From Rhytidiadelphus loreus (taxonomy: Eukaryota; Streptophyta; Bryopsida; Hypnales; Hylocomiaceae), in NCBI GenBank assembly GCA_947034895.1, contig OX344761.1:33430863-33494862 (forward strand): a stretch of DNA of 64,000 bases, read 5' to 3'. Positions 1 through 11,082 of this stretch are shown one piece after another. Position numbers and translations under genes: made by a program. Each line of letters opens with the position of its first letter. Position 1 is the first letter of the stretch. The notes under the pieces are model-generated. The model searched no databases, had not been told where the DNA came from, and saw only the letters and a program-made list of their open reading frames with translations.

Positions 1-915
1 ACTCACACTCGTCTCCAATGCCGAGATTAGAAGCCCGTTCTGCTTCAACCCTTCCTCCACCACCTTCACGTTCTCGGCCGCCTCCTTTGCATCAGCGTTT
101 CTATCGTCCATCCCAAACTTGAATCCGATGATTCTCTCTGCAATGTTGGTCTTTGAAGCATTCAAAAACCTCTCTTTACTCTCTGTATTTGTCAGCAGCT
201 CGCCTTCAACCTGCAGCACCTCTTCTGCTTGAACAACCTCCGTTACCAATACGGGAGGTACACCGACACCAACACATTTGAATTTTCCAGAGAACAACTT
301 CGATTCCACCGGTTGTGACCCCAAACCGCTGCTCCTTGCACTGGCTTTTGAGTGGGAAACGGAAGGCTTCGCAATAGCGTAAGGTGCCAAATGCTTTAAG
401 GCAGCAGCCTCCTCCGAAGTAAGATCTCTCCTCAAAAGTTCACCCTCTAATCGGCTGACAAGAAGTTGGTTCGTCGATGCAACAGCGGATGCCCAATTTA
501 CATCAAAACCCATCAATTCCGCAATGTAGCCTTTTACCACCCAAGCCATAAACTCATTATTTGTAATCTCAACCTTCCCATAAATTTTAGCACACAACTG
601 GAGAAGCTCTGCCCTACTTTGTGGATTCAGAGTACAATTGGTTGTCTTAAACGTTGAACACTTTCCCCAGACTTCCTCAATTTTCTCAGAGGTCACACAA
701 GCCATATCAACGGAGTGCTTCGGGTTTAGACCACGTCCGCGTAAACCTCTCTCATTCACAAAAAAATCAGCTGTCTGAACCTTAAGGGCTGCTAACTCTA
801 GAAGCAACTCTGTAACAGACTAAGGGACTTTCACGACCTTCTGCTTTTTGTCAAATGATCCCCTCCTCTCTCTTGACAGTTTCGCGGACTCTCCTCGCAC
901 CACCTTTGACTCCAT
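1..915 (-). CDS. Unknown protein, 3' end beyond window, one in-frame TAG
   Basis: An ATG at 915-913 opens a frame that runs to the window edge (305 codons). It is interrupted only by TAG at 822-820 (codon 32). The 273 codons after that stop contain no further stop or frameshift, so the frame is clearly coding or only recently inactivated. The next in-frame Met is at 705. The N-terminus is basic (Lys/Arg-rich, residues 4-29). The middle has a Trp/Lys-rich stretch and a short Ala/Glu helix. The visible C-terminal part is acidic and helical. I recognise no family. If TAG terminates, translation would have to start at 705; if it is read through, the natural replacement is Gln (CAG). The real C-terminus lies outside the window. 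Confidence 0.55.
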
Positions 916-1525
916 TGTTCGCTATAGACTTACCTAAGTACTAAACTTCAATGCAAAAAGAGAACCGATGCCCTTAAATCACAGCTAAATCCTAAATTAT
1001 ACACCATGATTGAAGAGGTTACTAGAACTAATACAATGCAGAGACACACTCAAAGTAGACCCTAAACCCTAGCGGGTCGACAACAAAACTTCAAGGTAGG
1101 AACATCAATAACAAACCATCAGAAGCACTGTAAAAATGATCCACCACCGAGATGATGACCTTCAATCGCACCCTAAACCACTGAAGCTCCATAATTCAAC
1201 CGTAAACACGCGCTGCAAGCCAACCCTACACAAGATTTACAAAGTTTTTAAGTTGAGCACATCTCAGTAGCTTGAGCGTAGTCTAAGCGCCGCTTCAGCA
1301 AAACATGAAAACCTGCGCAAATACCTAAGTTGGACAACGTGAGCGGGACCTGAGCGAGAAAATTGAAAAAACCCGTTAGCTGGTTGTCAGGACGTTGGGA
1401 AGGCTTGTTGTCAGGGAGTTCCAAATGTGGCGCTGCACAATAACTATGCGTACAGCTCATCCAAGTCCTAGTTAAAAGCAGTCATACAAAGCACCCATAG
1501 GATGTTGACTTTGGCTCATTTTATC
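916..1525. other. Spacer between two minus-strand genes
   Basis: AT-rich spacer holding the presumed 5' flank of the partial gene at 1-915 and the 3' flank of the WCHI-family gene. A short CCCTAAA-like stretch lies at about 1062-1072. A 70-codon open frame (1460-1248, minus) has no recognisable feature and is not called as a gene. Confidence 0.4.
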
Positions 1526-2209
1526 TCATGTGTACCCCTCTTGTTTTTCTTTGCCAATGTCTTCGTCGTCACTCTCAAAAGAATATCCATCGTATTCGTG
1601 AGTGTGCTCATCTGAGCTAGAAGTTGAAGACCATTGAACTTGGTCATCACCAACAGCCAACTTGCCAGGCTTTGCCTCTAAAAGCTTCTGATTTGCTTGA
1701 AGAAGTCCTTCTTCATCCAGCACTATCGGTCTGTCCGGGCAGTCACCGATAGGAAGCTCCTTCAAGGTTGTCCAATCTACCTTTTTCTTCAATTGAACTT
1801 CAACGTACACCATTTGCACAAGATAGAAAGAGAAGTTGTCATTTCGATAAGGCTGGGACTCCAAATAGAGTTGCTGCCATACCTCCAAACACCTTCGCTG
1901 GAAGACAACACTCTTGCAGTAAGCCAAATTTGCCTTATTAGACTTCACGTGCAAAGGGTGTCGCCAAAACAGGAACAACTTGTTGATGTGGCACCAATCC
2001 ACATATTTGTTTACAGTTTCATATGTCCAAGGCTCTGGTTCTACTTCCCATCCCCAAAAGGCCTTCATCTTTGGATGCAACAAGATGGGTACACGCTTCT
2101 TGCGAGGTTTGCCGCTCCTTTTACAATCCTTGTCACGAACCGCCTTTTTGTTGAGCCGAAGTCGGTATCTTGACATACCGTGTGGCGGTTGAGAGTCCTC
2201 GCCCTCCAT
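1526..2209 (-). CDS. WCHI-family protein, copy 1 (short form)
   Basis: A 227-residue protein of unknown function that ends in TGA. I chose the ATG at 2209 because the frame further upstream has only a GTG. The N-terminus is basic (Lys/Arg-rich). The central domain has the order GW, YVDWCHINK, RH, ANL-YC, FQRRCLEV-QQLY, MVYVEV and VDWTTLK, followed by an acidic/serine tail (QWSSTSSSDE). The same order of motifs is found in the gene at 31326-32933 (FVGWCHIDK, RH, MANL-C, FVQRCIEI-YLY, MVYAEL, VDWSSIK, FHWTSSDSSS), so the two are paralogues. Copy 1 stops shortly after the Ser/Asp tail and lacks the long coiled-coil C-terminus of copy 2. The invariant Trp, Cys and His residues could suggest metal or nucleic-acid binding, but that is inference. 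It is preceded by the shared upstream module at 2411-2905. Confidence 0.65.
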   Translation of the reverse strand: MEGEDSQPPHGMSRYRLRLNKKAVRDKDCKRSGKPRKKRVPILLHPKMKAFWGWEVEPEPWTYETVNKYVDWCHINKLFLFWRHPLHVKSNKANLAYCKSVVFQRRCLEVWQQLYLESQPYRNDNFSFYLVQMVYVEVQLKKKVDWTTLKELPIGDCPDRPIVLDEEGLLQANQKLLEAKPGKLAVGDDQVQWSSTSSSDEHTHEYDGYSFESDDEDIGKEKQEGYT

Positions 2210-2496
2210 AACGATCACTTCGTCTCAAAAGTAGCCAACTAAGTACTATGCGGTTTAGGGTTGCAAGCCTAAACCGTAGGTGTAAAAAATGCTAAACGTA
2301 ATCCTATCACATTTAACATTTACAAAAATACAATGTTCTCGTGAAACACCCTATGTCATCCAAGCGTGAATAAAATGAGCCGTGCAAAGGGACAAAAATC
2401 CCCCCCCACAACTCAAACCCCTAGCTTCTGTACACGCATTCAGCCACGTCAGCAGGTGAAAGACAGTGCGCAGAATGCTAGGGAAAATTTAATGGC
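2210..2496 (-). promoter_or_regulatory. Conserved 5' block of WCHI copy 1
   Basis: Read on the minus strand, 2472-2411 contains GCGCACTGTCTTTCACCT, then GTGGCTGAATGCGTG, then GGGTTTGAGTT. The same words in the same order occur at 6420-6371 (minus), 31111-31172 (plus) and, more loosely, 8021-8075 (plus). A TGCGGTTTAGGGTT motif at 2250-2263 also occurs twice just before WCHI copy 2. This is probably promoter or 5'-leader sequence; the role is inferred from position only. Confidence 0.5.
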
Positions 2497-2905
2497 GACT
2501 GTGGGTGGAGGAGAACGCTGATGTACCCGAGGTCGCCCTGGGGCGCGTGCGGGTCCTGAAGTGGGGCGAGTGCGGGTCAGCCCAGTGCTCCAGGGCGACC
2601 GCGGGTCCGGAAGTGGGGCGACTGCGGATTAGCGCAAGTGCTCCAGGGCGACCGCGGGTCCTAAAGTGGGGTGACTGCGGGTCTGGACAGGTGCTCCAAC
2701 GCAACCGTGGGTCGAAGGAGCCCGGGCGAGTGGGCGACCGCGGGTGCAGGGCGACTTCGGGTGCAGGGCGATTGCGGGTCCTAGGCGACCGCGAGTCCAG
2801 GACGACCACGGGTCCACTTTGCGAAGGCGACCGCGGGTCCAGGACGACCACGGGTCCACTTTGCGAAGGCGACCGCGGGTCCTGGGCGACCACGGGTCCA
2901 TCTAT
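2497..2905 (-). repeat. Cluster of the 15-bp GACCCGCAGTCGCCC repeat, copy A
   Basis: About 400 bp of G+C-rich, degenerate head-to-tail copies of a 15-bp core (minus strand GACCCGCGGTCGCC or GACCCGCAGTCGCCC). The near-palindromic centre GACCGCGGTC occurs in the CGCGG variants. Copies are separated by short variable linkers. The G+C content contrasts sharply with the AT-rich surroundings. The cluster lies directly upstream of the conserved block of WCHI copy 1 and is oriented with that gene. Long open frames on both strands here are a by-product of the repeat. Confidence 0.85.
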
Positions 2906-4680
2906 TAATGCATGGACTTTTCTTTTCTTTCTTAGTACATGTTTATAGATTGTGATATTTTTTTCCATTTTTCCTTGCGTTGGGAAAGTGGCGATACTAA
3001 ATGTTACGGAGGGGCTCCAAGCTTCAACATTCATCCACGTACTGGATAGAAAATGTGATACTAAGTATCTAAAATTCTATTTTCATTTACATTGTGGCGA
3101 TTTCATCGAAGACTTTTCTAGAAGTTGAAGTTTTTCTAGCAATTTCATCCAAAATTTTCCTAAAAGATTCCTATAGCTTATAGCTAGCCTAAATTTTTTG
3201 TTGCTTTTGAGCACCAAATCTCAAGGGAAAAAAAAAGGATTGTGAGCTCAATCCCATTTGTGTTGCAAAATTTATGGAATACTAATTTATACTTTATACT
3301 ATATTTGGGGAACTATTAGGGTTGAGGTCGGTTGTGGTACAAATGGATTCCTTATTGATTATCTGAACAAAAGTTAAATCTTTGCAATTGTTTTAGAAGA
3401 AGTTCTTGTTAACTAATTTTTTTCTTATTAATTAATTTCATTGTTAATTCTTAATTTTATTGTAAATGACTTATTTCATTGTTAATGACTAATTTTATTG
3501 TTAATAACTAATTCAATTGTTAATAACTAATTCAATTGTTAATAACCAATGTTATGATTATTAAGTATTAACCATTGCAATTGTAACAATAATGTCTTTG
3601 TAATTGTTTTGACATGAGATGTTCATTATGTATTTTTGGATGTAGACTCAAATTACATACTATGTTACACACACTAATTTTGGTAAATTACATGCCTAAT
3701 AACTAAATTTCTTGTACGGACACAAATCTATAAATGAAAGTCATTGTTGGACTTATATCATACTCCAACCATCTATGAAAGAATGTGTGTTTTTATCAAT
3801 TTGGATGACATATACCAAAAAAAAGAATATGGTAGGAAAACATTATGCTACTAGGAATAATATATATGGTAAAACCAGATTTACATTTATTATTGAATTC
3901 ATCCAAGTTTTCTCGAATTGCGTGTTTAATAAATGACAAAGATTATGGCTACATATTTTTTTTGCAATATCCACTCTTGTTTCATTGTCTCAAAAAAAAA
4001 AGGGGTCGCAAGAAGTCAATGAACTTCCTTTTTCCAAATAAAATAAATAGGAAGAGAGCGAAAAAGGTTAAATAAATAAATAAAAACATCTCTCATCTAT
4101 TTTGAAATAGGTAAAGTACGAATAAAAAGGAAAAGTCTAAAAAAGTCTAAGATGTATGTTTCCTATATTTGAATTAGAATAAATAGGAAAAAAAAACCAA
4201 CTTGCTTTTATTTTTGGAAATAGAAAAAATAATAAGAGAATGTAAATGATGTATGACTTACATTTTTTTAGGGATTGAAAAAACAACTATTTGAATTCAA
4301 TGACCATGAAAGTAAAACTCCTTTCAAGTGCATACTAGCACATTTTATTCAAGAAATAATACAAGTCTTCAACATCAATTACCAACTAATTTATTTTCAT
4401 TTTCTTATTTTCCTTGCGTCCATTATATACTACGGAATCAAAAAGGACCAAGAACATTTGAATTCAAAAGTTGTTATACTTTGCATAACAATGTGTAAAA
4501 GGCCATATTCAATATATACAATTTGACAAATAGCCCATTGAGTAATTGTTTTTCTAAAGACAAGGCGCGTAGCATAAAATTCCTTCATATATTATAGGAA
4601 AATATTACAAAGTAAGCAACACATAATTGGCCACCAAGCTCATTGCTTGCACCACTAAACTCTTGCTCTAGACTATCCTA
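2906..4680. other. AT-rich intergenic region
   Basis: Very AT-rich spacer with no convincing coding potential. A 19-bp tandem repeat (TTGTTAATAACTAATTCAA and variants) lies at about 3440-3550. Short open frames at 3712-4526 are lysine/isoleucine-rich and look like chance. The right end includes the 3' flank of the kinase-like gene; its frame after the terminal TAA TAG runs on to a TGA near 4590. Confidence 0.5.
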
Positions 4681-6285
4681 TTACAAAGGTGAGTCTCGGA
4701 ACACCAATTTGGGGGGCATCATGGACCATGGTGGAGACATAAGGGAATTTGTGATCTCTATACACGTTGGTCTCTTCTTTGGGTCAGTGTTCACGAGTTC
4801 ACGCAACTTCATTCCAAAGTACATTGATCCCTCGCGGTTCTTGAACAAATCCTTGTCCCAATCGTTCATATCACCAATTCTCATCCATTCGGTCAACTTC
4901 CCAATAGAATACGAGTCTAACTGTTGCGTATATTTATACCGTTGTTGCATGATCGGTATGCTTGTATCGGAATTTGGAGGTCCATATGCATAAAACAACT
5001 CCGGGGCAACCCACCAACGACCTTCTCGGTATTGATCCCTCTCGGCCTCAGATGGCTTTCCAAAATGTGAAGGCGCGTTTTCGTCAAAACGACTTGATAT
5101 TCCAAAATCACAAATTCCAATGTTGATTATGTCGTTTGAATAATCCGGAAAATGCAACATGATGTTCATGGGAGACAAGTCATTGTGTAGCACGCGGCAC
5201 TTGTGCATGAGATTTGTCACATATACTAAAGCCCATGCCAACTTTGCCTTGTGCCTTCGGAAGAGACCAAGTTCTTTTTGTTTCTCTTCAGGAAGTCTTG
5301 TGGCTTTTTGCATTTCATGCCAGTCAATGGTTGGTGATACAGAACGATCTAAATGCCTCAACTCATTCAAATGGCCCCCATTCCACCACAAAGTGTACGC
5401 TTCATTCGTGCGAGAATGAATGACAAAAAACTTAATGATGCCAGGGTGGTTCAAGGGGCATGCAAGGGCCTCCATGGATCGTTGCGCTCTCCCCTCGCAC
5501 GGGTTTATTGCCTTGGATACTTTCCCAGCAAAAGCGATGTAGCTTGGAATTGTATCCATTCCTTCAATGCGTACCTTACGCACTTTTGCATACCCCCCTT
5601 CACGTTCAAAAGCACTAAGGGGCACCACTTTCGCTGTATCGGGGATCCACGTGATACACAATCCACCATCTCGTGCAAATGCTGCCTGCACCGCTGCATT
5701 TTTCCACTTAAAACCCCTTGCCGAGCCTCTTGCCGAGCCTCTTGCCAATTTCTTCACTGCGTTGGACCACCACTCCATTTTTTGGCGGAATGCCTTGATG
5801 TCGTCTGATTCCTCTACTATCGGAAGAAACGGTCGATGTTCCTCCATCAATTTCTTGGTATTGAACATCACCGCTTTCAATGTGTTATCAAGCCATTCAA
5901 ATAGTCTCGAAGAATATGTCAAGTCAATGTCTGCAAAATCATCGGATCCCTTTAGCTTGGTTAAAATCCGTGCTTATAAATCGTTTGGCAAGGCCACACT
6001 ACCAGTTGTAGGACACCTCAAATAGCTTGCCTCCAAGAATTGTACACTTTTCCCTGCGTACCACTGGAGACACGCTTCGTATGCATATCGGGTATAACTC
6101 GGGGGAGAATAGTTGGAGTCCTTGTCATGTGCTGACTTCTGCTTCTTGCCCTTCTGTCGCTCTTGACTCCCTCCTTCTTCGTTTTCATTTACAGCTATCG
6201 GAACCTCGAAAAAAATTGGATCATCGAGGTCCAGATCCCATAAAGACTTTCTCCTTGTAGTGTTGCCTTCATGTGGAAAAGCCAT
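4681..6285 (-). CDS. Protein-kinase-like protein with an in-frame TAA
   Basis: The ATG at 6285 opens a 535-codon frame ending with TAA at 4683-4681; one in-frame TAA lies at 5976-5974 (codon 104). Both parts share the same frame and read as one protein. Kinase signatures in the second part are the catalytic loop HNDLSPMN (residues 367-374, catalytic Asp369), the metal-binding DFG at 393-395 and APE at 427-429. The catalytic loop is HND rather than HRD. The glycine-rich loop and the catalytic lysine are not obvious, and a YAKVRKVRI strand may stand for the latter. The N-terminal 130 residues contain a Lys-rich stretch and a small GSARGSARG duplication. The likely role is a Ser/Thr-type kinase or pseudokinase. 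The upstream module (6371-6812) is the one shared with the WCHI genes. CAA to TAA at codon 104 would be the simplest mutation; read-through is the alternative. Confidence 0.65.
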
Positions 6286-6465
6286 GTTGTACTTAAAAAC
6301 AATTCAAAACCGTAGTTCAAAATTCGTAGATTGAAAGGGTAAAAATTCCCCCCCCAATTGAAACCCCAGCCCACGGGCATGCATCCAGCCACCTGAAGGT
6401 AGGTGAAAGACAGTGCGCAAGGCTAAAGTAAGGTGAGAATCGAAAGTGGGGCTAATGCTTAAGTA
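6286..6465 (-). promoter_or_regulatory. Conserved 5' block of the kinase-like gene
   Basis: On the minus strand 6420-6371 reads GCGCACTGTCTTTCACCT, then a GTGGCTGGATGCATG word, then a GGGTTTCAATT word and a G-run. This closely matches the block before WCHI copy 1, although the coding regions are unrelated. It lies 86 bp from the ATG and about 45 bp from the 15-bp repeat cluster. Confidence 0.5.
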
Positions 6466-6812
6466 CCCGAAGTCGCCTCAGGGCGCGTGCGTTTGGGTGA
6501 CTGCGGGTCGGGAGGGGGCGACTAGGGTCTGAGGAGGGGCGACTGCGGGTCTGAAGACAGCGGGAATGGGCGACTGCGCATCAAGGGCAACTGCGGATCG
6601 TGGGCGACCGCGGGTACCAACTAAACCATCCCGAAACTTGCACACGCGGTCGCCCACAAAGAAGTCTCTTCGACCCGCAGTCGCCCCACTGGAGATTGAG
6701 TTTGCATTTTCCAGAAAATTAGTCTCCCTCCTTGACCCGCAGTCGCCCCCTACACGCAATCGCCCTGATTCAAATGTGTTTTTTGCTTCGTCGATGACCC
6801 GCGGTCGCCCTA
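6466..6812. repeat. Cluster of the 15-bp repeat, copy B (two orientations)
   Basis: G+C-rich cluster of the same 15-bp core. The half near the kinase-like gene (about 6480-6620) is oriented with that minus-strand gene. The far half (about 6640-6812) is flipped to the plus orientation. The cluster is therefore a back-to-back pair. Confidence 0.8.
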
Positions 6813-7447
6813 AACCAACAACCAATCTGACCCAACACTAATTAGCATCTGCAGCATATTCTAATTGATTTTTCCTTATCTCACATCCAAAATTGGTAAT
6901 AAATGTTAGGCGTCAGTTCATATCAAAGACATAGCAAGGCAATGGAAGAATTATTCTCACGATGTGAAGGGTTTCCCAAACCCTAAACCCTAGACCCTAG
7001 ACCTTGGAAAACAATAATACAACTTTTATCTAGAATCAAATCCTTAAACCTACATAAAATACTTACACATCCTACACGAGATGTAGTGTTTTAGACCTAA
7101 AACAGAATCATGTCTTTTTTGTCTTGTTGAATTTGTAAACAAAATGGAGGAAGTAACATATGATTAAAGGGAATTAGAAACAATAAGGGAGAGGTCCCAA
7201 AAAAAACACCATCTCGTGAATCATGCCCAAATAAATCTAATTACACCTCCCCACTATTAGAATGTATATAAAACTTTCATTTGGAACTTCTTGCCAAAGG
7301 AGTGTTGGAGAGCTAATGCAAAACCTAGGATTTGTTTGTCTTGTTGAATTTGTAAACAAAATGGAGGAAGTAACATATGATTAAAGGGAATTAGAAACAA
7401 TAAGGGAGAGGGGTCCCAAAAAAAAAATTAATCTTGTGAAACATGCC
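6813..7447. repeat. Direct repeat pair, about 110 bp, in AT-rich spacer
   Basis: A segment of about 110 bp (from GTCTTGTTGAATTTGTAAAC through GGGAGAGG-TCCCAAAAA to CATGCCC) occurs at about 7119-7228 and again at about 7338-7448 with few changes. The copies are about 220 bp apart. A short CCCTAAA-like stretch lies at 6975-6996. No gene is visible. Confidence 0.75.
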
Positions 7448-7982
7448 CATACCCACAGTCGCCCAAAGCGCAGTCGCCCTAGAACCCCAAGTCTGATTTT
7501 GGAAGTGATCTGGGGACCCGCAGTCGCCCCCTACGCGCAGTCGCCCTGATGGAAGGGGGGAGATTTCATTTTCGAAATTTCTGGTGTCTCCCACCTTGAC
7601 CCGCAGTCGCCCCCTACGCGCAGTCGCCCTGATAGAGGGCGGAAAAGTATTTGGTGTCTCCCTCCCCTTCCATATGGGCGACTGCGCGTAGGGGGCGACT
7701 GCGGGTCAAGGAGTTTGCATTTTCTCCTTGACCTGCAGTCGTCCCCTATGCGTAGTCGCCCTGATGGAGGGGGGATTTTGAAATGTGTTTCCCCCTCGAG
7801 GACCCGAGGTCGCCCTGACCCGCGGTCGCCCTCACCCGAGGTCGCCCTTGAAAGACGCGAGGGATCCTTGGACCGGACCCGCGGTCGCCCCACGCGCAGT
7901 CGCCCCATGCGTAGTCACCCCATGCACTGTCGCCCTAGTATCCGTGTTAGGGTTAGCGCATGCGCCCCTGGCGACCGCGGGT
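7448..7982 (+). repeat. Cluster of the 15-bp repeat, copy C
   Basis: About 530 bp of the same G+C-rich 15-bp core (GACCCGCAGTCGCCCC, with CGCGCAGTCGCCCTGATGG linkers). Most copies are in plus orientation, with one inverted pair at about 7676-7708. It is followed by the conserved block at 8021-8075. Confidence 0.85.
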
Positions 7983-8691
7983 ATTTCATGGGCTGTTCCA
8001 GCCTGTGGTCCATAATTTTCATAACTGCGCCTTGTAGTTCACCTACCTTGTAGTGGCTGAATGTGGGCCCAATGTTGTGGAGGTCTCATGGATTTTTTGG
8101 TTTCCCACAAACAGCCAACAATACAGCAGACACTTCTTGTATACTTCAATGAACCCAAAATCTTTTCCATTAGTTTAGGATAGTGAGAATATCAAAGCCA
8201 TTTGATGTAGAGGGCCTTGAAATGGCAATTGCATTCATTGTGGCAAAGTTGTTGAATAATAAGGATGCACACACAAATGGGTGTGAAGTCACCAAAAAAG
8301 GGTACACTAAATTCACATTTAAAACAATTAGCAATTCAAATGAAAATGATTCATTTGGTTCTTCATTGATTCTCTTTCATTTTTGGGTGTTATAGTAACG
8401 TAGGGGGGCCTCAATTGTTATGTAGCCTATTCAAATTTAATCTTTTTGCATTGCTAATGATTAGTTATTTGGCTCCTTACAAGCTTAATGGTAGGTGTTC
8501 AATTTAGCAAGTGCTCAGAGGAAGTCATAATTATTCTCGACCATGAATATTTCCGGTAAAAATTTGTTTAGTTTGCCTTTGACTTCCTTATTGTCATCCA
8601 CTTGTATTGTAGACAATGTCTTTTTAATAGGTGGGAGAATCACCATGACAATGACTATTCTATTGGAATTGATTTGTGATCTTTGAAATAG
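7983..8691 (+). promoter_or_regulatory. Conserved block and uncertain first exons
   Basis: Positions 8021-8075 carry words resembling the conserved block of the WCHI and kinase genes (TTCACCTACC, GTGGCTGAATG, GGGCCC). The match is looser than in the other three. An ATG follows at 8088 with 31 codons (DFLVSHKQPTIQQTLL at the start) and could be the first exon of the gene continued at 8692-9498. A further open stretch at 8183-8395 may be coding, but I could not connect it by splice sites. Confidence 0.35.
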
Positions 8692-9498
8692 GATTAAGGA
8701 CTTTTGGAAAGGCTACAAATTGTATTGCTTTGCTCATTATGGCCAATGCAGTGAGTCCAAAGGCCATTTCCAAGCCAGCAAAATGGGTGAGTAAAATATT
8801 GCCCTTCATTTTGTATAGGTGATTTGAATCCTTGAATAATGAAATGAACATGTATTAATGAACATTTCTAGTTGGATAGTTGGTGGTGGACATTTCATCT
8901 CACTATTAGTGCTTATTTGCTGCAGGACGAGTGATGTGTTTGATACAAAACACACGCGATATTGTTTGGGGAGCCAAATTTGATGAGGCCATTAGGGAGG
9001 GGTGGGCCATGATGGAAGAATATGTGTGGGTTCGGCAAGGAAAAGATTGCACAAACCTCAGGTTCGGTTGTTCTAGTATAGAACTTGTATTATAAGATTA
9101 TATGCTAAAAATACCCATATGTAGTTGTTATGTTTTAATATTCATTGATATGGGGGGCCGGGAGATGCAGGGCTTTATTAGAAGAATTTGAGGATGTCGA
9201 GAAACTTTCCGAGTCTGAGAATGGATGCTTGTTGTTACAACTCATTAAGGTTAGTGCAATACCACAACACGAGTTAATATACTTGCTAGGTTAGTATTGT
9301 TTGTACCCCATTCTGTGAATATCATATGTACTAATGACAATTCCACCTTAGGATGATGAGCACGGGACGGAACGCGCATTTACACAATCTCTGAGCGTTC
9401 AAATCAACACCACGGATATCTTTGAGCAGACCAATAATAGGTTAAACCAAGCTCGCGCAAACTTGGACAACCTTGTGCCACGGGCAAATCGTTCGTGA
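8692..9498 (+). CDS. Small spliced gene of unknown function (last four exons)
   Basis: Four exons join in frame through canonical sites: 8692-8786 (donor GTGAGT), 8926-9061 (acceptor TGCAG), 9171-9249 (acceptor GATGCAG, donor GTTAGT) and 9352-9498 (acceptor CTTAG), ending in TGA. The joined frame gives about 150 residues. It contains KDFWKGYKLYCFAHYGQC (aromatic/Cys-rich), VWGAKFDEAIREGW, an acidic segment EEFEDVEKLSE and an Asn/Gln-rich C-terminus. The exact phase match at three junctions is the main evidence for a real gene. The 5' exon or exons are not resolved; the first exon shown starts in phase 2. No family is recognised. It lies downstream of the shared upstream module at 7448-8075. 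Confidence 0.6.
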
Positions 9499-11082
9499 CT
9501 AGAGACATTGTTGTGGTGCATCAAACGGCAGCCTTGTACCATGGCATAAGACCCTATTTTGATTTTTGAGTTGGGATCATAAAAAGAAATAAGTTATTTA
9601 TGAAGATAATAGTACTAAAGTCATGCTAGACATGTGAAATAGCAATGTGCTTGACAAAGAACTTCATTTTACATTTCTATACTATGATTTTGCTAAACAA
9701 TGCATGGATTGTTTATCTCAGATGGATGATCATATTTTGTTAAACAGTCCATGGTATATGAATGTTTAATTGATTAGTGCCCAATACTTTAATGGTTTAC
9801 ATATGTGACCCCTCCCAAAAAATATATACCCATAAATGTGACCCCCCCAATAAAATATATACCCATAAATGTTGTGGCTTGTTATTCTTGGTTCACAAGT
9901 TTGAAATCCCCAAATATTGAAAATGTACAAATGTATGCCCTTGATTTAATCCCTTTGTTTGTAAATATGATGGCTACACTTTTAATTAATATGAAACAAG
10001 TTTTATTGTTTGGATACCTATGAATGTACAAATAAATAAAATTTGAACAAAACCATGAAATCAGCTGGGAAATAGCTATGACAATTAATTGTGACAATTA
10101 GTTCCCAACTACACCTTCACGGTGCTTGATGAAGCACATGATGAAAGTTATATGGGAGCTCATGCTGTCACACCCAATCCTTATGAGATATTTGAACAAC
10201 CATCTTACTACACCTATCCTATGCATTGTATAATTGATTATATTGAGTTTTGTTCTCTCACGCAATTTATAATGTGTCAATCACACTTGACCATAAATGA
10301 ATAAAAGGTATTTATCCCTCAATTCCCAAACCCCTTCTTTTGGAGCTCTCCGAAAGTGGTCTACATTGATCAAGAATCCCACATTCTTCATAGTTGGATC
10401 TTGTTTTACAATGGATTCACCATACAAATTCAAACTAAACATAATAGAGATTGCATTGGAAAATAAAACGCAACCATGTGAATCATGGATGGTAAATTTC
10501 TTATGTTTGATTATTTTCTTATTGAAATTGCAGAAGTCATGTTAGGGTGGGAATCCTCTTTTTGCATGTCAAATCTAATAAGTTGCAACAATAATTAATA
10601 AAATAAGGCCATATTCATTAAATTGAGACAATATGGTCATTTTGAGAACTTAAGGCTCCTCCATTCAAAGATAAATTGTTGAAGGCGAAGATAAAAATAG
10701 GCAAATCGGTAGAAGGCTAAGAGCAATTCCACACCAAAACAATTAAGAAACGTGAACGTGCAAAATGGAACTCCACATGAGTTGTGTAATAAAATGTAAT
10801 ATTTATAAAAGCGGGTCCCTTTACATTGAAGAACATGAATTTACTTGAATCAACTTCTCTCACTTCTCTATATACTTCACTTCCCGGTATATCTAATCTT
10901 GCTAATTCTAATGATTGAATGTCTTGTTTAAAAATGTAGAGGCTATGTGCACACAAAGAGCACTCACCCTTACTAAAAATTGGTTTTTGTATATGAATGA
11001 CTATTCTATTAATAGTAATGATCCTTCTACAAAAAGAAGACTACTATGAACGAGGATCACTCGGCAAACCATCGTTCTTGGA
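9499..11082. other. AT-rich intergenic region with a 33-bp tandem duplication
   Basis: No convincing gene. A 33-bp unit (GTGACCCC...ACCCATAAAT) is duplicated in tandem at 9805-9837 and 9838-9870. On the minus strand an open stretch (10956-10717) lies in the same frame as the Ser-rich gene's 3' end, beyond TAA, TAG and TAG. I treat it as untranslated sequence unless stop-codon recoding is shown. Confidence 0.4.

Noticed and set aside
2505..2948. Long open frames on both strands in the G+C-rich cluster
   Set aside because: They follow from the 15-bp repeat, which lacks stops in several frames; no domain or codon structure supports a gene. The same holds for frames at 6478-6841, 7531-8053, 30809-31069, 33322-33677 and 41353-41830.
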